From Nocardioides_B sp963801125 (GTDB lineage: Bacteria > Actinomycetota > Actinomycetes > Propionibacteriales > Nocardioidaceae): a stretch of 64,000 bases of DNA. The notes under the pieces are model-generated. The model had not been told where the DNA came from. It saw only the letters and a program-made list of their open reading frames with translations, and made no database searches. Shown here piece after piece: positions 5,959 to 16,222 of this stretch. The stretch covers positions 1 to 64,000 of the forward strand of contig CAWDDL010000028.1 in assembly GCA_963801125.1 (NCBI GenBank). Reading direction: 5' to 3'. Made by a program: the position numbers and the translations under genes. The number at the start of each line of letters is the position of its first letter. The stretch's first letter is position 1.

Positions 5959-8605
5959 CGCGCTCCCGGTACTTGTCCGCGGACACGAGGAGCGCCGCGC
6001 CGGCAGCGACGGCGAGGATGCGCAGCCACACGTCGAGACCGATCGGTGCGGTCTGGAAGAGCCGGTTGAACGCCGGGAGGTAGGTCAACGCCGCCTGCCC
6101 GAGCGCCTGCAGCGCCAGTCCGAGCAGCAACCACGGGTTGCTCAGCAACCCGATCCGGCGGATCGAGGAGGTGAGCGACCGGCACCCGACGAGGTAGAAC
6201 GCCTCCACCATGACGAACAGGTTGACGGCCGCGGTCCGGCTGGACTCGACCGATGCGCCACGTCCGAGCTCGTACTCGAACAGCCACCAGGCGCCGATCA
6301 CGAGCAGTGCGGAGACCAGCAGCGTTCGCAGGGCCAGGGCGCCGGTCAGCAGCGACTTGCGTGGGTCGCGCGGTGGCCGGGTCATCACCCCGGGTTCCTT
6401 GGGCTCCCACGCGAGCGTCATTCCGAGCGCCACGGCCGTGGTCATGTTGATCCACAGGATCTGCGTCGGCAGGATCGGCAGCGTCGAGCCGAGGAGCACG
6501 GCCACCAGGATGACCAGCGCCTCGCCTGCGTTGGTGGGCAGCGTCCACACGATGAACTTGGTCAGGTTGTCGAAGACTCCGCGGCCCTCCTCGACCGCTG
6601 CCTCGATCGTGGCGAAGTCGTCGTCGGTCAGCACCATGTCGCCGGCCTCGGCCGCCACCTCGGTGCCGTTGCGTCCCATCGCCACCCCGATGTCCGCCTG
6701 CCGGAGCGCCGGGGCGTCGTTCACGCCGTCCCCGGTCATGGCCACGATGTGGCCGTGCTGCTGGAGGGCCACGACGAGCCGGAGCTTCTGCTCCGGGCTC
6801 ACCCGGGCGAAGACCGAGACGCGTTCGGCGACGTCCGGCAGCTCCTCGTCGTCCAGCAGCTCGAGCTCGGCACCGGTCAGCACGGCGCCGTCCCCGTCGA
6901 GCAGTCCGATGGTCTCGGCGATGGTCCGTGCGGTGGTGGCGTGGTCGCCGGTGATCATCTTGACCGACAGGCCGGCCCCGCGGCAGGTGGCTACCGCTGC
7001 TGCCGCGGTGGGTCTCGGTGGGTCGAGCATCCCCTGGAGCCCGGTGAACGTGAGCTCCGCGGGGTTGTCGAGGAGCTCCCTGTCGTCGTTCGGCTCATGC
7101 CTGCCGACCGCGGTCGCGAGCACCCGGAGGCCGCGCGAAGCGAGGCGCTCGGAAGCGGCGAGAACGGTGGCCGGGTCCAGGGCTCGTACGGTGCCGTCGG
7201 CTGACAGCTGGCTGCCGCACAGGCCGATCACCCGCTCGGTCCCGCCCTTGACGAGGACGATCTCAGCGCCGGTGGCGGGGTCGACGTGCGAGGTCGCCAT
7301 GTACTGACGCTCGGAGCTGAACGGGACTGTGTCGAGACGCGGGAGCCCCTGCAGATCCACCCCGTGCCGCCGGGCGACGACGAGCATCGCCGTCTCGGTG
7401 GGGTCGCCGATCCCGTCGCCCGAGTCGGAGAGCAGGGAGTCGTTGCAGTTGGCGCCGGCGAGCAGGCACCAGTGCAGTGCCGAGTCCTCCTCGAGGACGC
7501 CGCTGAGGTCCTCGCCGGACGCATCGGTACTCACCGAGGTCTCGCGGCCGTCGGCCCACACGGTGGTGACGCGCATCCGGTTCTCGGTGAGCGTCCCGGT
7601 CTTGTCGGCGCAGATGACGGTGGCGCTGCCCAGCGTCTCGGCCGCCGGCAGGCGGCGGATGACGGCGCGGCGCCGGGCCATCCTGGCCACGCCGATCGCC
7701 AACGTGATCGTGACCGCGGCGGGCAGGCCCTCGGGGATCGCACCGACGGCCAGCGCCACCGCGGCGGTGAACATCTCGGTGGCGCTCTCGCCGCGTACGA
7801 CGCCCACGGCGAAGGTGAACCCCGCGAGGACCAGGATGGCCGCGGTCAGCATCGCACTGAACCGCGCGAGCTTGCGGGTCAGCGGGGTGGCGAGCGGGCG
7901 GGTGCCGCCCACCAGGCGGTGGATCTGGCCGAGCTCGGTCGCCGCGCCCGTGGCGACCACGATGCCCGCCCCGGATCCGGCCGTCACCAGCGTGCCGGCG
8001 TGCACCATGTTGCGCCGGTCGGCCACCGGTGTGGCCACGGGCAGCGCCACCTCGTCCTTGGCCACGGGGAGGGACTCGCCCGTCAGGGGGGACTCGTCGA
8101 TGCGCAGCTGCACCTGACGGACCACCCGGATGTCCGCGGGTACCTTGTCACCGGCCTCCAGCACGACGAGGTCACCGGGCACCAGCGACTCGGAGGGCAT
8201 CCGCGCGTGGCGGGCGTCGCGGACCACACGTGCGCTCGTCGACACCATCGACATCAGTGCTTCCAGCGCGGACTCCGCCTTCGACTCCTGGACGAAACCG
8301 ACCACCGTGTTGACGACCACGACCCCCAGGATCACCGAGGTGTCGACCACCTCGCCGAGCAGTGCGGTGACCGTCGCGGCCGTCAGGAGCACGTAGACGA
8401 GCGGGTTGTGCATCTGGCGCATCAGGCGGCGTAGCGGCCCCGCCGAGGGGAAGCGAGGCAGCTTGTTGGGGCCATAGCGAAGCAGCCGGGAGGCCGCCTC
8501 TTCCTCCGACAGGCCCTCGCCGGGGTCCGTGCCGAGCAGCAGGAGCAGCTCGGGCACTGGCAATTCGTGGTGCGTGCGACCGGCGTGCGGAGGGGCTGAG
8601 GGCAT
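5837..8605 (-). CDS. P2-type cation-transporting ATPase (CtpF/PacL-like)
   Basis: 922 residues from ATG 8605. All P-type domains are present in order: N-terminal cation-ATPase domain (LSEEEAASRLLRYGPNKLP), actuator with SPLTGESLPV, M4 AIPEGLPAAV, phosphorylation site DKTGTLT, nucleotide-binding KGGTERV, hinge MTGDGVNDAPAL, and M5-M6 with LWINMTTAVALGM. It pumps a cation, probably Ca2+ or a related ion, across the membrane at the cost of ATP. The transcript is probably leaderless with a DosR/DevR-type box centred 42.5 bases before the ATG; M. tuberculosis ctpF is likewise in the DosR regulon. The last ~40 residues are an Arg/Pro/Ser-rich tail antisense to the SnoaL gene and unlike the family. 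Confidence 0.92.
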   Translation of the reverse strand: MPSAPPHAGRTHHELPVPELLLLLGTDPGEGLSEEEAASRLLRYGPNKLPRFPSAGPLRRLMRQMHNPLVYVLLTAATVTALLGEVVDTSVILGVVVVNTVVGFVQESKAESALEALMSMVSTSARVVRDARHARMPSESLVPGDLVVLEAGDKVPADIRVVRQVQLRIDESPLTGESLPVAKDEVALPVATPVADRRNMVHAGTLVTAGSGAGIVVATGAATELGQIHRLVGGTRPLATPLTRKLARFSAMLTAAILVLAGFTFAVGVVRGESATEMFTAAVALAVGAIPEGLPAAVTITLAIGVARMARRRAVIRRLPAAETLGSATVICADKTGTLTENRMRVTTVWADGRETSVSTDASGEDLSGVLEEDSALHWCLLAGANCNDSLLSDSGDGIGDPTETAMLVVARRHGVDLQGLPRLDTVPFSSERQYMATSHVDPATGAEIVLVKGGTERVIGLCGSQLSADGTVRALDPATVLAASERLASRGLRVLATAVGRHEPNDDRELLDNPAELTFTGLQGMLDPPRPTAAAAVATCRGAGLSVKMITGDHATTARTIAETIGLLDGDGAVLTGAELELLDDEELPDVAERVSVFARVSPEQKLRLVVALQQHGHIVAMTGDGVNDAPALRQADIGVAMGRNGTEVAAEAGDMVLTDDDFATIEAAVEEGRGVFDNLTKFIVWTLPTNAGEALVILVAVLLGSTLPILPTQILWINMTTAVALGMTLAWEPKEPGVMTRPPRDPRKSLLTGALALRTLLVSALLVIGAWWLFEYELGRGASVESSRTAAVNLFVMVEAFYLVGCRSLTSSIRRIGLLSNPWLLLGLALQALGQAALTYLPAFNRLFQTAPIGLDVWLRILAVAAGAALLVSADKYRERVTLRRRRAPSPASRRAAPPASPRPRRSDPRAAGSSPGSRR

Positions 8606-8640
8606 GCCCTCAGTCCACCGGAGCCACCGGAGCAGCCCCA

Positions 8641-8654
8641 GGGCCGATGGTCCC
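8641..8654 (-). promoter_or_regulatory. DosR/DevR-type box for the P-type ATPase
   Basis: Minus strand reads GGGACCATCGGCCC, a full match to GGGWC-N4-GNCCC. Its centre is 30.5 bases before a -10 (TGGACT, 8617-8612) and 42.5 bases before the ATG at 8605, as for a leaderless DevR-activated promoter. Confidence 0.6.
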
Positions 8655-8704
8655 GCTGCGGACGCGGGGCGCCGCCGGAGGTCCTGTAGCGCGATGACCG
8701 TGGA

Positions 8705-8719
8705 CCCTTCCGCGAAGGG
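8705..8719. other. Small palindrome in the divergent ATPase / thioredoxin-CcdA promoter region
   Basis: CCCTTC-CGC-GAAGGG, six-base perfect arms with a three-base centre, 25 bases before the GTG at 8744. A possible operator; no regulator is identified. Confidence 0.35.
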
Positions 8720-8743
8720 GGCGAAAGGGACTTCGCTGGACCT

Positions 8744-10030
8744 GTGCGAACCCTGTGGCGCCTGGTGGTGGCGATGGTGGGGCTGTTGCTGGTCGTGATC
8801 GGCACGGTCTCGGCGCTCGCCGTACCCGCCGGGGCGGGGGAGGAGCGACCCGACCGGCTGGAGCTCGTCTTGTTCTGGGGCGACGGCTGCCCGCACTGCG
8901 AGGCCGAGCGTGCGTGGCTGGAGCAGGCGGAGCGGGAGTACCCCCAGCTCGAGGTCACCCAGTACGAGGTCTGGTACGACGAGGGCAACCGCGCCCTGAT
9001 GATGCGCACGGCCGAGCGGATGGGCTTCAAGGCCACCGGGGTGCCCACCACGGTGATCGGCGAGGCGCACTGGGTCGGCTTCTCCGACACCGTCCGCGCC
9101 CAGATGGAGACGGTGATCGCCGAAGGCGGTGGTAGCGGCGCCGGCACGGCCGGATCCACCTCCGCGCTCGAGGTGCCACTGGTCGGGAGCGTGGACCTCC
9201 AGGAGCACTCCCTGGCCCTGTCGACCCTGCTGATCGGGTTCGTGGACGGGGTCAACCCGTGCTCGCTGTGGGTGATATCGGTGCTGCTCGCGATCGTGGT
9301 GCGGACCGGCAGTCGTCGCCGCGTGCTCGCGATCGGCTCCGCCTTCCTGCTCGTGACGGCGGGGATGTACGCGGTCTACATGGTCGGCATCTACTCCGCG
9401 ATGAGCGTGGTCGGGCATCTCGGCCAGATCCAGCTGGTCATCGCGCTCGTGGCCGGCATATTCGGCGTGGTCAGCGTGAAGGACTACTTCGCGTTCAAGG
9501 CGGGGGTGTCCTTCTCCGTGCCCGACGCGTCGAAGCCGGGGATCTACCGGCGGATGCGTGCCGCGGCGGCGCACCACGACCTGCTGCCGGCGATGCTGGC
9601 GACGGTGACGCTCGCGATCGGGGTCTCGCTGCTGGAGACGCCCTGCACCGCCGGGTTCCCCGTGCTGTGGACCGGCCTGCTTGCGGCGAACCAGGTGGGT
9701 GCGGCGGAGGCGGTCGTGCTGTTCGGCCTCTACATGCTGCCCTTCCTGCTCGACGAGCTGATCGTGTTCGCGGTGGCGGTGGTGACACTGCGCGCGACGA
9801 AGATGCAGGAGCGGCACGGCCGACTGCTCAAGCTCGTGGCCGGTACCACCATGCTCGCACTCGCCGGGACCGTGCTGATCCGGCCGGAGACCATGAACGA
9901 CCCCGTCGAGGCGACCCTCGTCTTCGTGGCCGCCTTCGCCCTCGCCGCCGCGACCCACCTCGTGATGCGGGCGCGAGCGGGGCGGCAGGACCGCCGCGGA
10001 GCCGGGTCGGTCAGCTCGACCGCGGGCTGA
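8744..10030 (+). CDS. Fusion of thioredoxin-like domain and CcdA/DsbD-type membrane domain
   Basis: 428 residues. A signal/anchor helix (about 5-27) is followed by an extracytoplasmic thioredoxin-like domain with a CPHC redox motif at residues 49-52 and the cis-Pro segment ATGVPTTVIG near 105. A polar linker rich in Gly/Ser leads into a hydrophobic domain with six or more helices carrying NPCSLW (Cys 173) and LLETPCTAGF (Cys 301), the paired membrane cysteines of CcdA-type electron carriers. The protein could pass electrons from the cytoplasm to its own thioredoxin domain. GTG 8744 places a normal signal sequence at the N-terminus. Its end overlaps the convergent GNAT gene by 20 bases. Confidence 0.85.
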   Translation: MRTLWRLVVAMVGLLLVVIGTVSALAVPAGAGEERPDRLELVLFWGDGCPHCEAERAWLEQAEREYPQLEVTQYEVWYDEGNRALMMRTAERMGFKATGVPTTVIGEAHWVGFSDTVRAQMETVIAEGGGSGAGTAGSTSALEVPLVGSVDLQEHSLALSTLLIGFVDGVNPCSLWVISVLLAIVVRTGSRRRVLAIGSAFLLVTAGMYAVYMVGIYSAMSVVGHLGQIQLVIALVAGIFGVVSVKDYFAFKAGVSFSVPDASKPGIYRRMRAAAAHHDLLPAMLATVTLAIGVSLLETPCTAGFPVLWTGLLAANQVGAAEAVVLFGLYMLPFLLDELIVFAVAVVTLRATKMQERHGRLLKLVAGTTMLALAGTVLIRPETMNDPVEATLVFVAAFALAAATHLVMRARAGRQDRRGAGSVSSTAG

Positions 10031-10442
10031 GCCGCTCGGGGACGACACGGAACATGCCGGTCATGCCGTCGTGCACGGCGAACCCGTGCCGTTCGTAGAA
10101 CGCGGTGGAGCTGCCGGCGGCGAAGAGACCGATGAAGGCCTTGGCCGGCGCCACCGTGTCCACCTGCGCCACCAGCCGGCGCAGGATCTCGTTGCCGACT
10201 CCCTGCCCGTGCAGCTCGGGGAGTACGACGACGTCCTGCACGTAGAAGTACCAGGTGCCGTCGCCGACGACGCGGCCCATCGCCACGGCCTCGCCGTCAC
10301 GGAGCACGGTCACGCCGCAGAACGAGCCGGCCAACGAGGCAGGCATCGCCTCGAAGTCGAAGGCCGGCCCCCAGCCGACGCTTTCGCAGAGCGTCCGGTG
10401 CTCGGCCGGGGTGGGGAGGCGGTCGACGTACTCGACGGTCAT
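10011..10442 (-). CDS. GNAT family N-acetyltransferase
   Basis: 143 residues. The acetyl-CoA-binding motif A is seen in VVVLPELHGQGVGNEILRRL (Q/RxxGxG/A as HGQGVG), followed by the C-terminal beta-bulge region FIGLFAAGSSTAFYERHGF. These enzymes transfer acetyl from acetyl-CoA to an amine; the substrate is unknown. A GAGAGG sequence precedes the ATG at 10442. It lies just downstream of the MFS gene on the same strand (16-base gap) and may be the third gene of the regulator-MFS-GNAT operon. Confidence 0.85.
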   Translation of the reverse strand: MTVEYVDRLPTPAEHRTLCESVGWGPAFDFEAMPASLAGSFCGVTVLRDGEAVAMGRVVGDGTWYFYVQDVVVLPELHGQGVGNEILRRLVAQVDTVAPAKAFIGLFAAGSSTAFYERHGFAVHDGMTGMFRVVPERLSPRSS

Positions 10443-10458
10443 GGGAACCTCTCGGGCA

Positions 10459-11700
10459 TCAAGGGGAGACGGGGGTCGCGGCCACCGTCGGTTGCCGCTC
10501 GAGGGTGCGCACGGAGCGCGAGGCCAGGGTGATCAGCGCGATGGCGGCGTACGCGACGCCGCTCCAGAGCAGCACCTCTCGGTAGCCGAACGCCTCGCCC
10601 AACGGGCCGTAGAGGAGCTGGCCGACCGGCATCGCGACGAAAGAGCCGAGCGCGTCGTAGGAGTAGGCCCGCGAGAGCATGTCGTCCTCGATGTTCTCCT
10701 GCATCGCGACGTTCCAGGCGATGCTGAAGACCTCGATGCCTGCGCCGGCGACGAACGTGCAGACGATCAGCAGGAGCAGGTGCGGCTCGACGCCCAGCAC
10801 GACCATCGGGATCGCCATCAGCGAGCAGCCGAGCATGCCGTAGAGCAGCGGTCGTCGCATCCGGACCCGGAGCAGAACCACGGTCATGAGCACCAGCCCG
10901 ATGGACTCGGCGGAGAGCACGAATCCCCAGCCCTGCTCGCCGATCGTGCCCTTGGCGACGGCCGGCCCGAGCGTGAACCAGGCACCGGTGTGGATCATGT
11001 TCAGCGCAGAGAAGGCCAGCACGACGGCCCACAGCCACGTCGTGGTACGAAACAGGGTCCAACCCTCGCGCAGCTCCCGCACGGTGCCGGCACGCTCCGC
11101 TGGACGGGCCCGGGCCGGGATGCGCATCGGCACCATCAGCAGGGCGGCGAGGAACCAGGTCAGGGCGTCGACGGCGAGCGCCCAGCCGGGGCCGACGGTG
11201 ACGACCAGCAGTGCGCCGACCGTGGGGCCGATGATGGTCAGCCCGCCACGAGAGAGCGAGAGCAGGGCGTTGGCGCTCTGGAGCTGGTCACGGCGGACGA
11301 GCTGGGGGACCATGCTCGACATCGCCGGGAAGCTGACCGCGGACACGGTGCCGTTGGCGACCTCGAGCACGATGATCATCCAGAGGTCGGCCTGACCGCT
11401 GATGACCAGGAACGCCACCATCCCCTGGGTGGCGGCCGAGAGCAGGTTGGACAGCTGCAGCACCAGCGTACGGGGGAACCGGTCCGCGATCACGCCGCCG
11501 AAGAGCAGGAACACCACCATCGGGATGGTCCGCGCGGCGAGCACCTGGCCGAGGGCGCTGGCCGAGTCCGTGAGGTCCAGCACCGCGAAGGTCAACGCGA
11601 TCGACGCCATCATCGAGCCGAGAGTGTTGCTGAACCGCGAGGCGTAGTACCACGCGAAGTTCCGCTCGCGCAGCGGCGCGAACGAGTCCCGCCAGGTCAT
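10459..11700 (-). CDS. MFS transporter (drug-efflux type)
   Basis: 413 residues with about 12 hydrophobic helices. LRERNFAWYYASRFSNTLGSMM at the N-terminus and the loop 2-3 motif GGVIADRFPRTLVL (GxxxDRxxRR-like) are typical of the MFS_3/Enterobactin-exporter-like subfamily. It probably exports a small molecule with proton exchange. Its start overlaps the stop of the ArsR-like regulator by four bases (ATGA), so the regulator very likely controls this exporter. The C-terminus ends in a short soluble tail after VRTLERQPTV. Confidence 0.88.
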   Translation of the reverse strand: MTWRDSFAPLRERNFAWYYASRFSNTLGSMMASIALTFAVLDLTDSASALGQVLAARTIPMVVFLLFGGVIADRFPRTLVLQLSNLLSAATQGMVAFLVISGQADLWMIIVLEVANGTVSAVSFPAMSSMVPQLVRRDQLQSANALLSLSRGGLTIIGPTVGALLVVTVGPGWALAVDALTWFLAALLMVPMRIPARARPAERAGTVRELREGWTLFRTTTWLWAVVLAFSALNMIHTGAWFTLGPAVAKGTIGEQGWGFVLSAESIGLVLMTVVLLRVRMRRPLLYGMLGCSLMAIPMVVLGVEPHLLLLIVCTFVAGAGIEVFSIAWNVAMQENIEDDMLSRAYSYDALGSFVAMPVGQLLYGPLGEAFGYREVLLWSGVAYAAIALITLASRSVRTLERQPTVAATPVSP

Positions 11701-12251
11701 GGCTTCTCCTTGGGGCGGGCGGGCGCGTCGTCCATGCCGAACGCCGCGGCGGTGAGGTTGACGTGCACCGTGCCGGGGGTGCGGGGGCGCTGTGCCTCGG
11801 AGTGGATCAAGTGGGCGGCCTGCTCGACCAGGGCCTGGACCCGTTCCCAGGTCTCGGGGGTCACCCACATCTCCGCGTCGGTGAGGATGTTGCGCTGGCC
11901 GGCGGTGCGCCGCTCGTAGCGTCGGTTGAGGTCCCCGGTGACGGCCTGCAGGAACGCCGCCGCGTCGGCGGGTGTGCCGCTGTCGATACCGGCGACCTCC
12001 CACGGGTGCCGGTACCTCTTGGCCACCCCGCCGCGGATCTTCTCCTCGCCGGCCTCGATGAGCAGGCCGGCGTCGGCGAGGAGCCGCAGATGGTAGGAGG
12101 CGTTGGCGTGGGTCACGTCGAGCTCGCGAGCGACCTCGGCAGCGCTCATCTCCGCGCCCGTGAGCAAGGAGAGGATGCGCAGCCGCAGCGGGTGGGCGGT
12201 CGCGCGCATCGCGGACACCTCGCGCTGCTCGGGGGTCTGGTCCTCGGCCAT
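11697..12251 (-). CDS. ArsR-type winged-helix regulator of the MFS exporter
   Basis: 184 residues. The first 80 form a winged helix (MRATAHPLRLRILSLL, then AAEVARELDVTHANASYHL as the recognition helix, and AGLLIEAGEEKIRGG in the wing). The C-terminal ~100 residues form a ligand or dimerisation domain with ERRTAGQRNILTDAEMWV, as in long ArsR/helix-turn-helix 20 regulators next to exporters. No metal-binding Cys pair is visible. It begins at ATG 12251 behind a recognisable promoter with two operator-like direct repeats at 12291 and 12334, which suggests autoregulation. Confidence 0.88.
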   Translation of the reverse strand: MAEDQTPEQREVSAMRATAHPLRLRILSLLTGAEMSAAEVARELDVTHANASYHLRLLADAGLLIEAGEEKIRGGVAKRYRHPWEVAGIDSGTPADAAAFLQAVTGDLNRRYERRTAGQRNILTDAEMWVTPETWERVQALVEQAAHLIHSEAQRPRTPGTVHVNLTAAAFGMDDAPARPKEKP

Positions 12252-12290
12252 CGGGGGCTCCTCGGTCCTGGTCGCCGGCGGGCGACGCCA

Positions 12291-12355
12291 CTGTCAAAGA
12301 GTTCTTGGATAGGTATAGGGCATCGCAGCCTGACTGTCAAACAACCATTGGGTAG
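12291..12355 (-). promoter_or_regulatory. Promoter with duplicated operator for the ArsR-MFS operon
   Basis: Minus strand has TTGACA (12340-12335) and TATACC (12317-12312) spaced by 17. Two related sequences, CTGTCAAAGAGTTCTTGG at 12291 and CTGTCAAACAACCATTGG at 12334 (plus strand, each followed by NTAG), are 43 bases apart; one covers the -35 and one lies just downstream of the -10, as expected for repression. Confidence 0.6.
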
Positions 12356-12365
12356 TCCCAGGGGT

Positions 12366-12458
12366 GGTGAGGACGCGCCGGGTCGGCGGTCGGACGGTGA
12401 GGAGGCGCCGGGTCGGCGGGTGGGACGGTGAGGAGGCGCCGGGTCGGCGGGTGTGCTG
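12366..12458 (+). repeat. Three tandem copies of a 30-31-bp GC-rich unit
   Basis: Units start at GGTGA in 12366, 12396 and 12427; each reads GGTGAGGA(C/G)GCGCCGGGTCGGCGG with small changes, and a partial GGTGAGG follows at 12460 where it serves as the ribosome-binding site of the hydratase gene. The unit may have arisen by slippage from that site. Confidence 0.8.
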
Positions 12459-12468
12459 GGGTGAGGCC

Positions 12469-13251
12469 ATGACGCATGGGAGCGAGGGGCTCGACATCCG
12501 GACCGGGGACGGCGTGCTGCGGCTGACGATGGACCGTCCCGAGCACCTCAACGCGATGACCCCTGCGATGGCGGACCGGGTCGCCGAGGAGCTCGAGCGC
12601 GCGGCCGCCCGGGACGACGTACGCGTGGTGCTGCTCGCGGGCGCCGGCGGAGCGTTCAGCTCCGGGGCGGACCTGTCCGGGGCGGATGCGCACGAGAACT
12701 TCGACGTCTCCAGCCTCGACCGGGCCAACCGGATCGTCCGGGCGATCGTGCAGCTCGACAGGCCGGTGGTCGCCGCAGTGGACGGGGTCGCCGCCGGGGT
12801 CGGCTGCTCGGCGGCACTCGCCTGCGACCTCGCCGTGGTCACGGAGTCCGCCGTCTTCCTGCTCGCGTTCTCGCGCATCGGCCTGATGCCCGACGGCGGG
12901 GCCACCGCGACCGCGGCGGCCGCGGTGGGCCGGGCCCGTGCGATGCGGATGGCCCTGCTGGCCGAGGGGATCAGCGGGCGGCAGGCGTACGACGCCGGAC
13001 TGGTCAGCCACGTAGCGGCCGACGACGAGTTCGAGGACGTCGTCGAGCAGCTGGTGCGCCGGCTGGCCGCGGGCCCGCCGCTGGCCTACGCGGCCACCAA
13101 GAAGGCGGTCAACGCCGCGACGCTGGGCCACCTCGAGGGCGCACTCGAGCGCGAGCGCACCGGCCAGACCATCCTGCTCCGCACCCAAGACGTCGCCGAG
13201 GGGATGCGGGCGTTCGGCGAGAAGCGGCGCCCGGACTTCCGCGGAGCGTGA
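12469..13251 (+). CDS. Enoyl-CoA hydratase/isomerase family protein
   Basis: 260 residues from ATG 12469, preceded by GGGGTGAGG. Crotonase-fold motifs are MDRPEHLNAMT near the N-terminus, the oxyanion-hole segment AGAGGAFSSGADL and PVVAAVDGVAAGVGCSAALACDLAV. Residues corresponding to the catalytic region read FSRIGLMPDGGATA; the typical second catalytic Glu is replaced by Asp-Gly (as in PaaG-type enzymes), so isomerase rather than hydratase activity is possible. It faces the convergent acyl-CoA synthetase gene four bases away. A role in fatty-acid or aromatic acid beta-oxidation is an inference from context. Confidence 0.88.
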   Translation: MTHGSEGLDIRTGDGVLRLTMDRPEHLNAMTPAMADRVAEELERAAARDDVRVVLLAGAGGAFSSGADLSGADAHENFDVSSLDRANRIVRAIVQLDRPVVAAVDGVAAGVGCSAALACDLAVVTESAVFLLAFSRIGLMPDGGATATAAAAVGRARAMRMALLAEGISGRQAYDAGLVSHVAADDEFEDVVEQLVRRLAAGPPLAYAATKKAVNAATLGHLEGALERERTGQTILLRTQDVAEGMRAFGEKRRPDFRGA

Positions 13252-13255
13252 CCGG

Positions 13256-14815
<1,560 letters not shown>

Positions 14816-14838
14816 GACGCTGTCCTTCGGGTCGGGGA

Positions 14839-15414
14839 TCAGGAGACGTGCACGCCGGCGGTGCCCATCTCGTCGAGCGCCTCCGCGGTGGTGCCCGGGG
14901 CGACGCCCGCGCACATCGACGTCAGCAGGGTGGTGTCGAAGCCCAGGCGTACCGCGTCCAGTGCGGTCGCGCGGACGCAGTAGTCGGTGGCGATCCCGCA
15001 CACGTCGACGTGGGTCACCTCGTGGGCGCGCAGCCACGTCGCGAGGTCCGACCCGTCGGACGCCTTGCCCTCGAAGCCGGAGTAGGCCGCCTGGTGCTCG
15101 CCCTTGAGGAAGACCGCGTCGAACGGCTGCGGGTCGAGGTTGGGGTGGAACGCCTCGCCGTCCGTGCCGACCACGCAGTGCGCGGGCCAGCTGTGCACGA
15201 AGTCGGGGTCATCGCTGAAGTGGGCGCCGGGGTCGATGTGGTGGTCGCGGGTCGCGACGGCCACGTCGTACGCGGGCGCCTTCGGGTCCTTGAGCGACCA
15301 GTGGTGCAGCATCACGCTGATCGTGTGGGCGACGTCGGCGCCTCCGTGGACCGGCAGGCTGCCGCCCTCGCAGAAGTCGTTCTGGACGTCGACGACGATC
15401 AGCGCGCGCTTCAT
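14839..15414 (-). CDS. pncA: Nicotinamidase
   Basis: 191 residues. The cysteine hydrolase triad is visible: Asp in LIVVDVQNDFCEGG, Lys in FLKGEHQAAYSGFEG, Cys in GIATDYCVRATA; metal-binding Asp/His lie in TRDHHIDPGAHF. It deamidates nicotinamide to nicotinate for NAD salvage. pncB, which uses nicotinate, lies two genes upstream on the same strand, which supports the call. The start ATG 15414 is preceded by TAGCCT and six bases, so it has its own leaderless promoter. Confidence 0.93.
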   Translation of the reverse strand: MKRALIVVDVQNDFCEGGSLPVHGGADVAHTISVMLHHWSLKDPKAPAYDVAVATRDHHIDPGAHFSDDPDFVHSWPAHCVVGTDGEAFHPNLDPQPFDAVFLKGEHQAAYSGFEGKASDGSDLATWLRAHEVTHVDVCGIATDYCVRATALDAVRLGFDTTLLTSMCAGVAPGTTAEALDEMGTAGVHVS

Positions 15415-15420
15415 GGGCCG

Positions 15421-15426
15421 AGGCTA
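15421..15426 (-). promoter_or_regulatory. -10 element of leaderless pncA promoter
   Basis: TAGCCT, then CGGCCC, then ATG 15414 on the minus strand. Confidence 0.5.
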
Positions 15427-15447
15427 GCCCACCTGACGCGACCTTCG

Positions 15448-16221
15448 TCAGGCCTTCGGCCCCTGCCGGATCCAGGTCAGCACCTGCTGGATCTCGGTGT
15501 CCCAGAACCCCCACTCGTGCTCGCCCGGGCGGAAGTCGGACGTCACGTCGCAGCCGCGCGCACGTGCCCGCTCGGAGAAGCGGCGGCTGTGGTCGACGAG
15601 CTCGTCCTCGGTGCCGCAGCTGAGGTGCATCCTCGGCAGGCGGCCGGGGTCGGCGGCGTCGAGCAGGGCGAACAGATCCTCGTCCGCCGCGAGCTCTGGG
15701 CCGAAGACCCGGTCGACCAGCTCGCCGCCGCGGCGCGGGTCGCCGATCAGCGCGGCGACGTCGAGCGCGCCCGACATCGACGCGGCGGCGGCGAACCGGT
15801 CCGGCTCGCGCAACGCCCACTTCAGGGCGCCGTACCCGCCCATCGACAGCCCCGCCACGTAGGTGTCCTCGCGGCGCTGCGAGACCCGGAACATCGAACC
15901 GACCAGCGCCGGCAGCTCCTCGCTGAGGAACGTCCAGTAGCGGTCGCCGTGCCGTTCGTCGGTGTAGAAGCTGCGACGCACGGCCGGCATCACCACGGCC
16001 ATCCCGGCGGCGACCGCATAGCGTTCGACCGAGCTGTTGCGCGACCAGGCCGAGTGGTCGTCGCTGCGGCCGTGCAGCAGGTAGAGCAGCGGCGGCCCGT
16101 CGCCGGTGTCCCGCCCGCCGGAGACACCGACCTGGTGCTCGGTGGTCTGCGGCCAGATCACGTTCATCGACGCGCCGACCTCGAGCACGTCGGAGAAGAA
16201 GTCGACGCAGAGAAGTGCCAC
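15448..16221 (-). CDS. Alpha/beta-hydrolase esterase (esterase D / FrmB-like)
   Basis: 257 residues from GTG 16221. It has the putative-esterase fold: LLYLLHGRSDDHSAW (oxyanion loop), the nucleophile elbow AGLSMGGYGALKWAL with Ser near 137, and a C-terminal His in RPGEHEWGFWDTEI. Homologues include S-formylglutathione hydrolases and mycolyl-esterase-like secreted enzymes, but no signal peptide is present here, so it acts in the cytoplasm. It follows pncB by one base, so the two are co-transcribed; a link to NAD salvage is not established. Confidence 0.85.
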   Translation of the reverse strand: MALLCVDFFSDVLEVGASMNVIWPQTTEHQVGVSGGRDTGDGPPLLYLLHGRSDDHSAWSRNSSVERYAVAAGMAVVMPAVRRSFYTDERHGDRYWTFLSEELPALVGSMFRVSQRREDTYVAGLSMGGYGALKWALREPDRFAAAASMSGALDVAALIGDPRRGGELVDRVFGPELAADEDLFALLDAADPGRLPRMHLSCGTEDELVDHSRRFSERARARGCDVTSDFRPGEHEWGFWDTEIQQVLTWIRQGPKA

Positions 16222-16222
16222 C

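Noticed and set aside
8726..8742. Second DosR-like sequence AGGGACTTCGCTGGACC before the thioredoxin-CcdA gene
   Set aside because: The second half-site does not match GNCCC at the right spacing; only the 8641-8654 site fits.
12366..12466. Short regularly spaced repeats suggestive of a CRISPR array
   Set aside because: The units are contiguous without unique spacers, and no cas gene is present.
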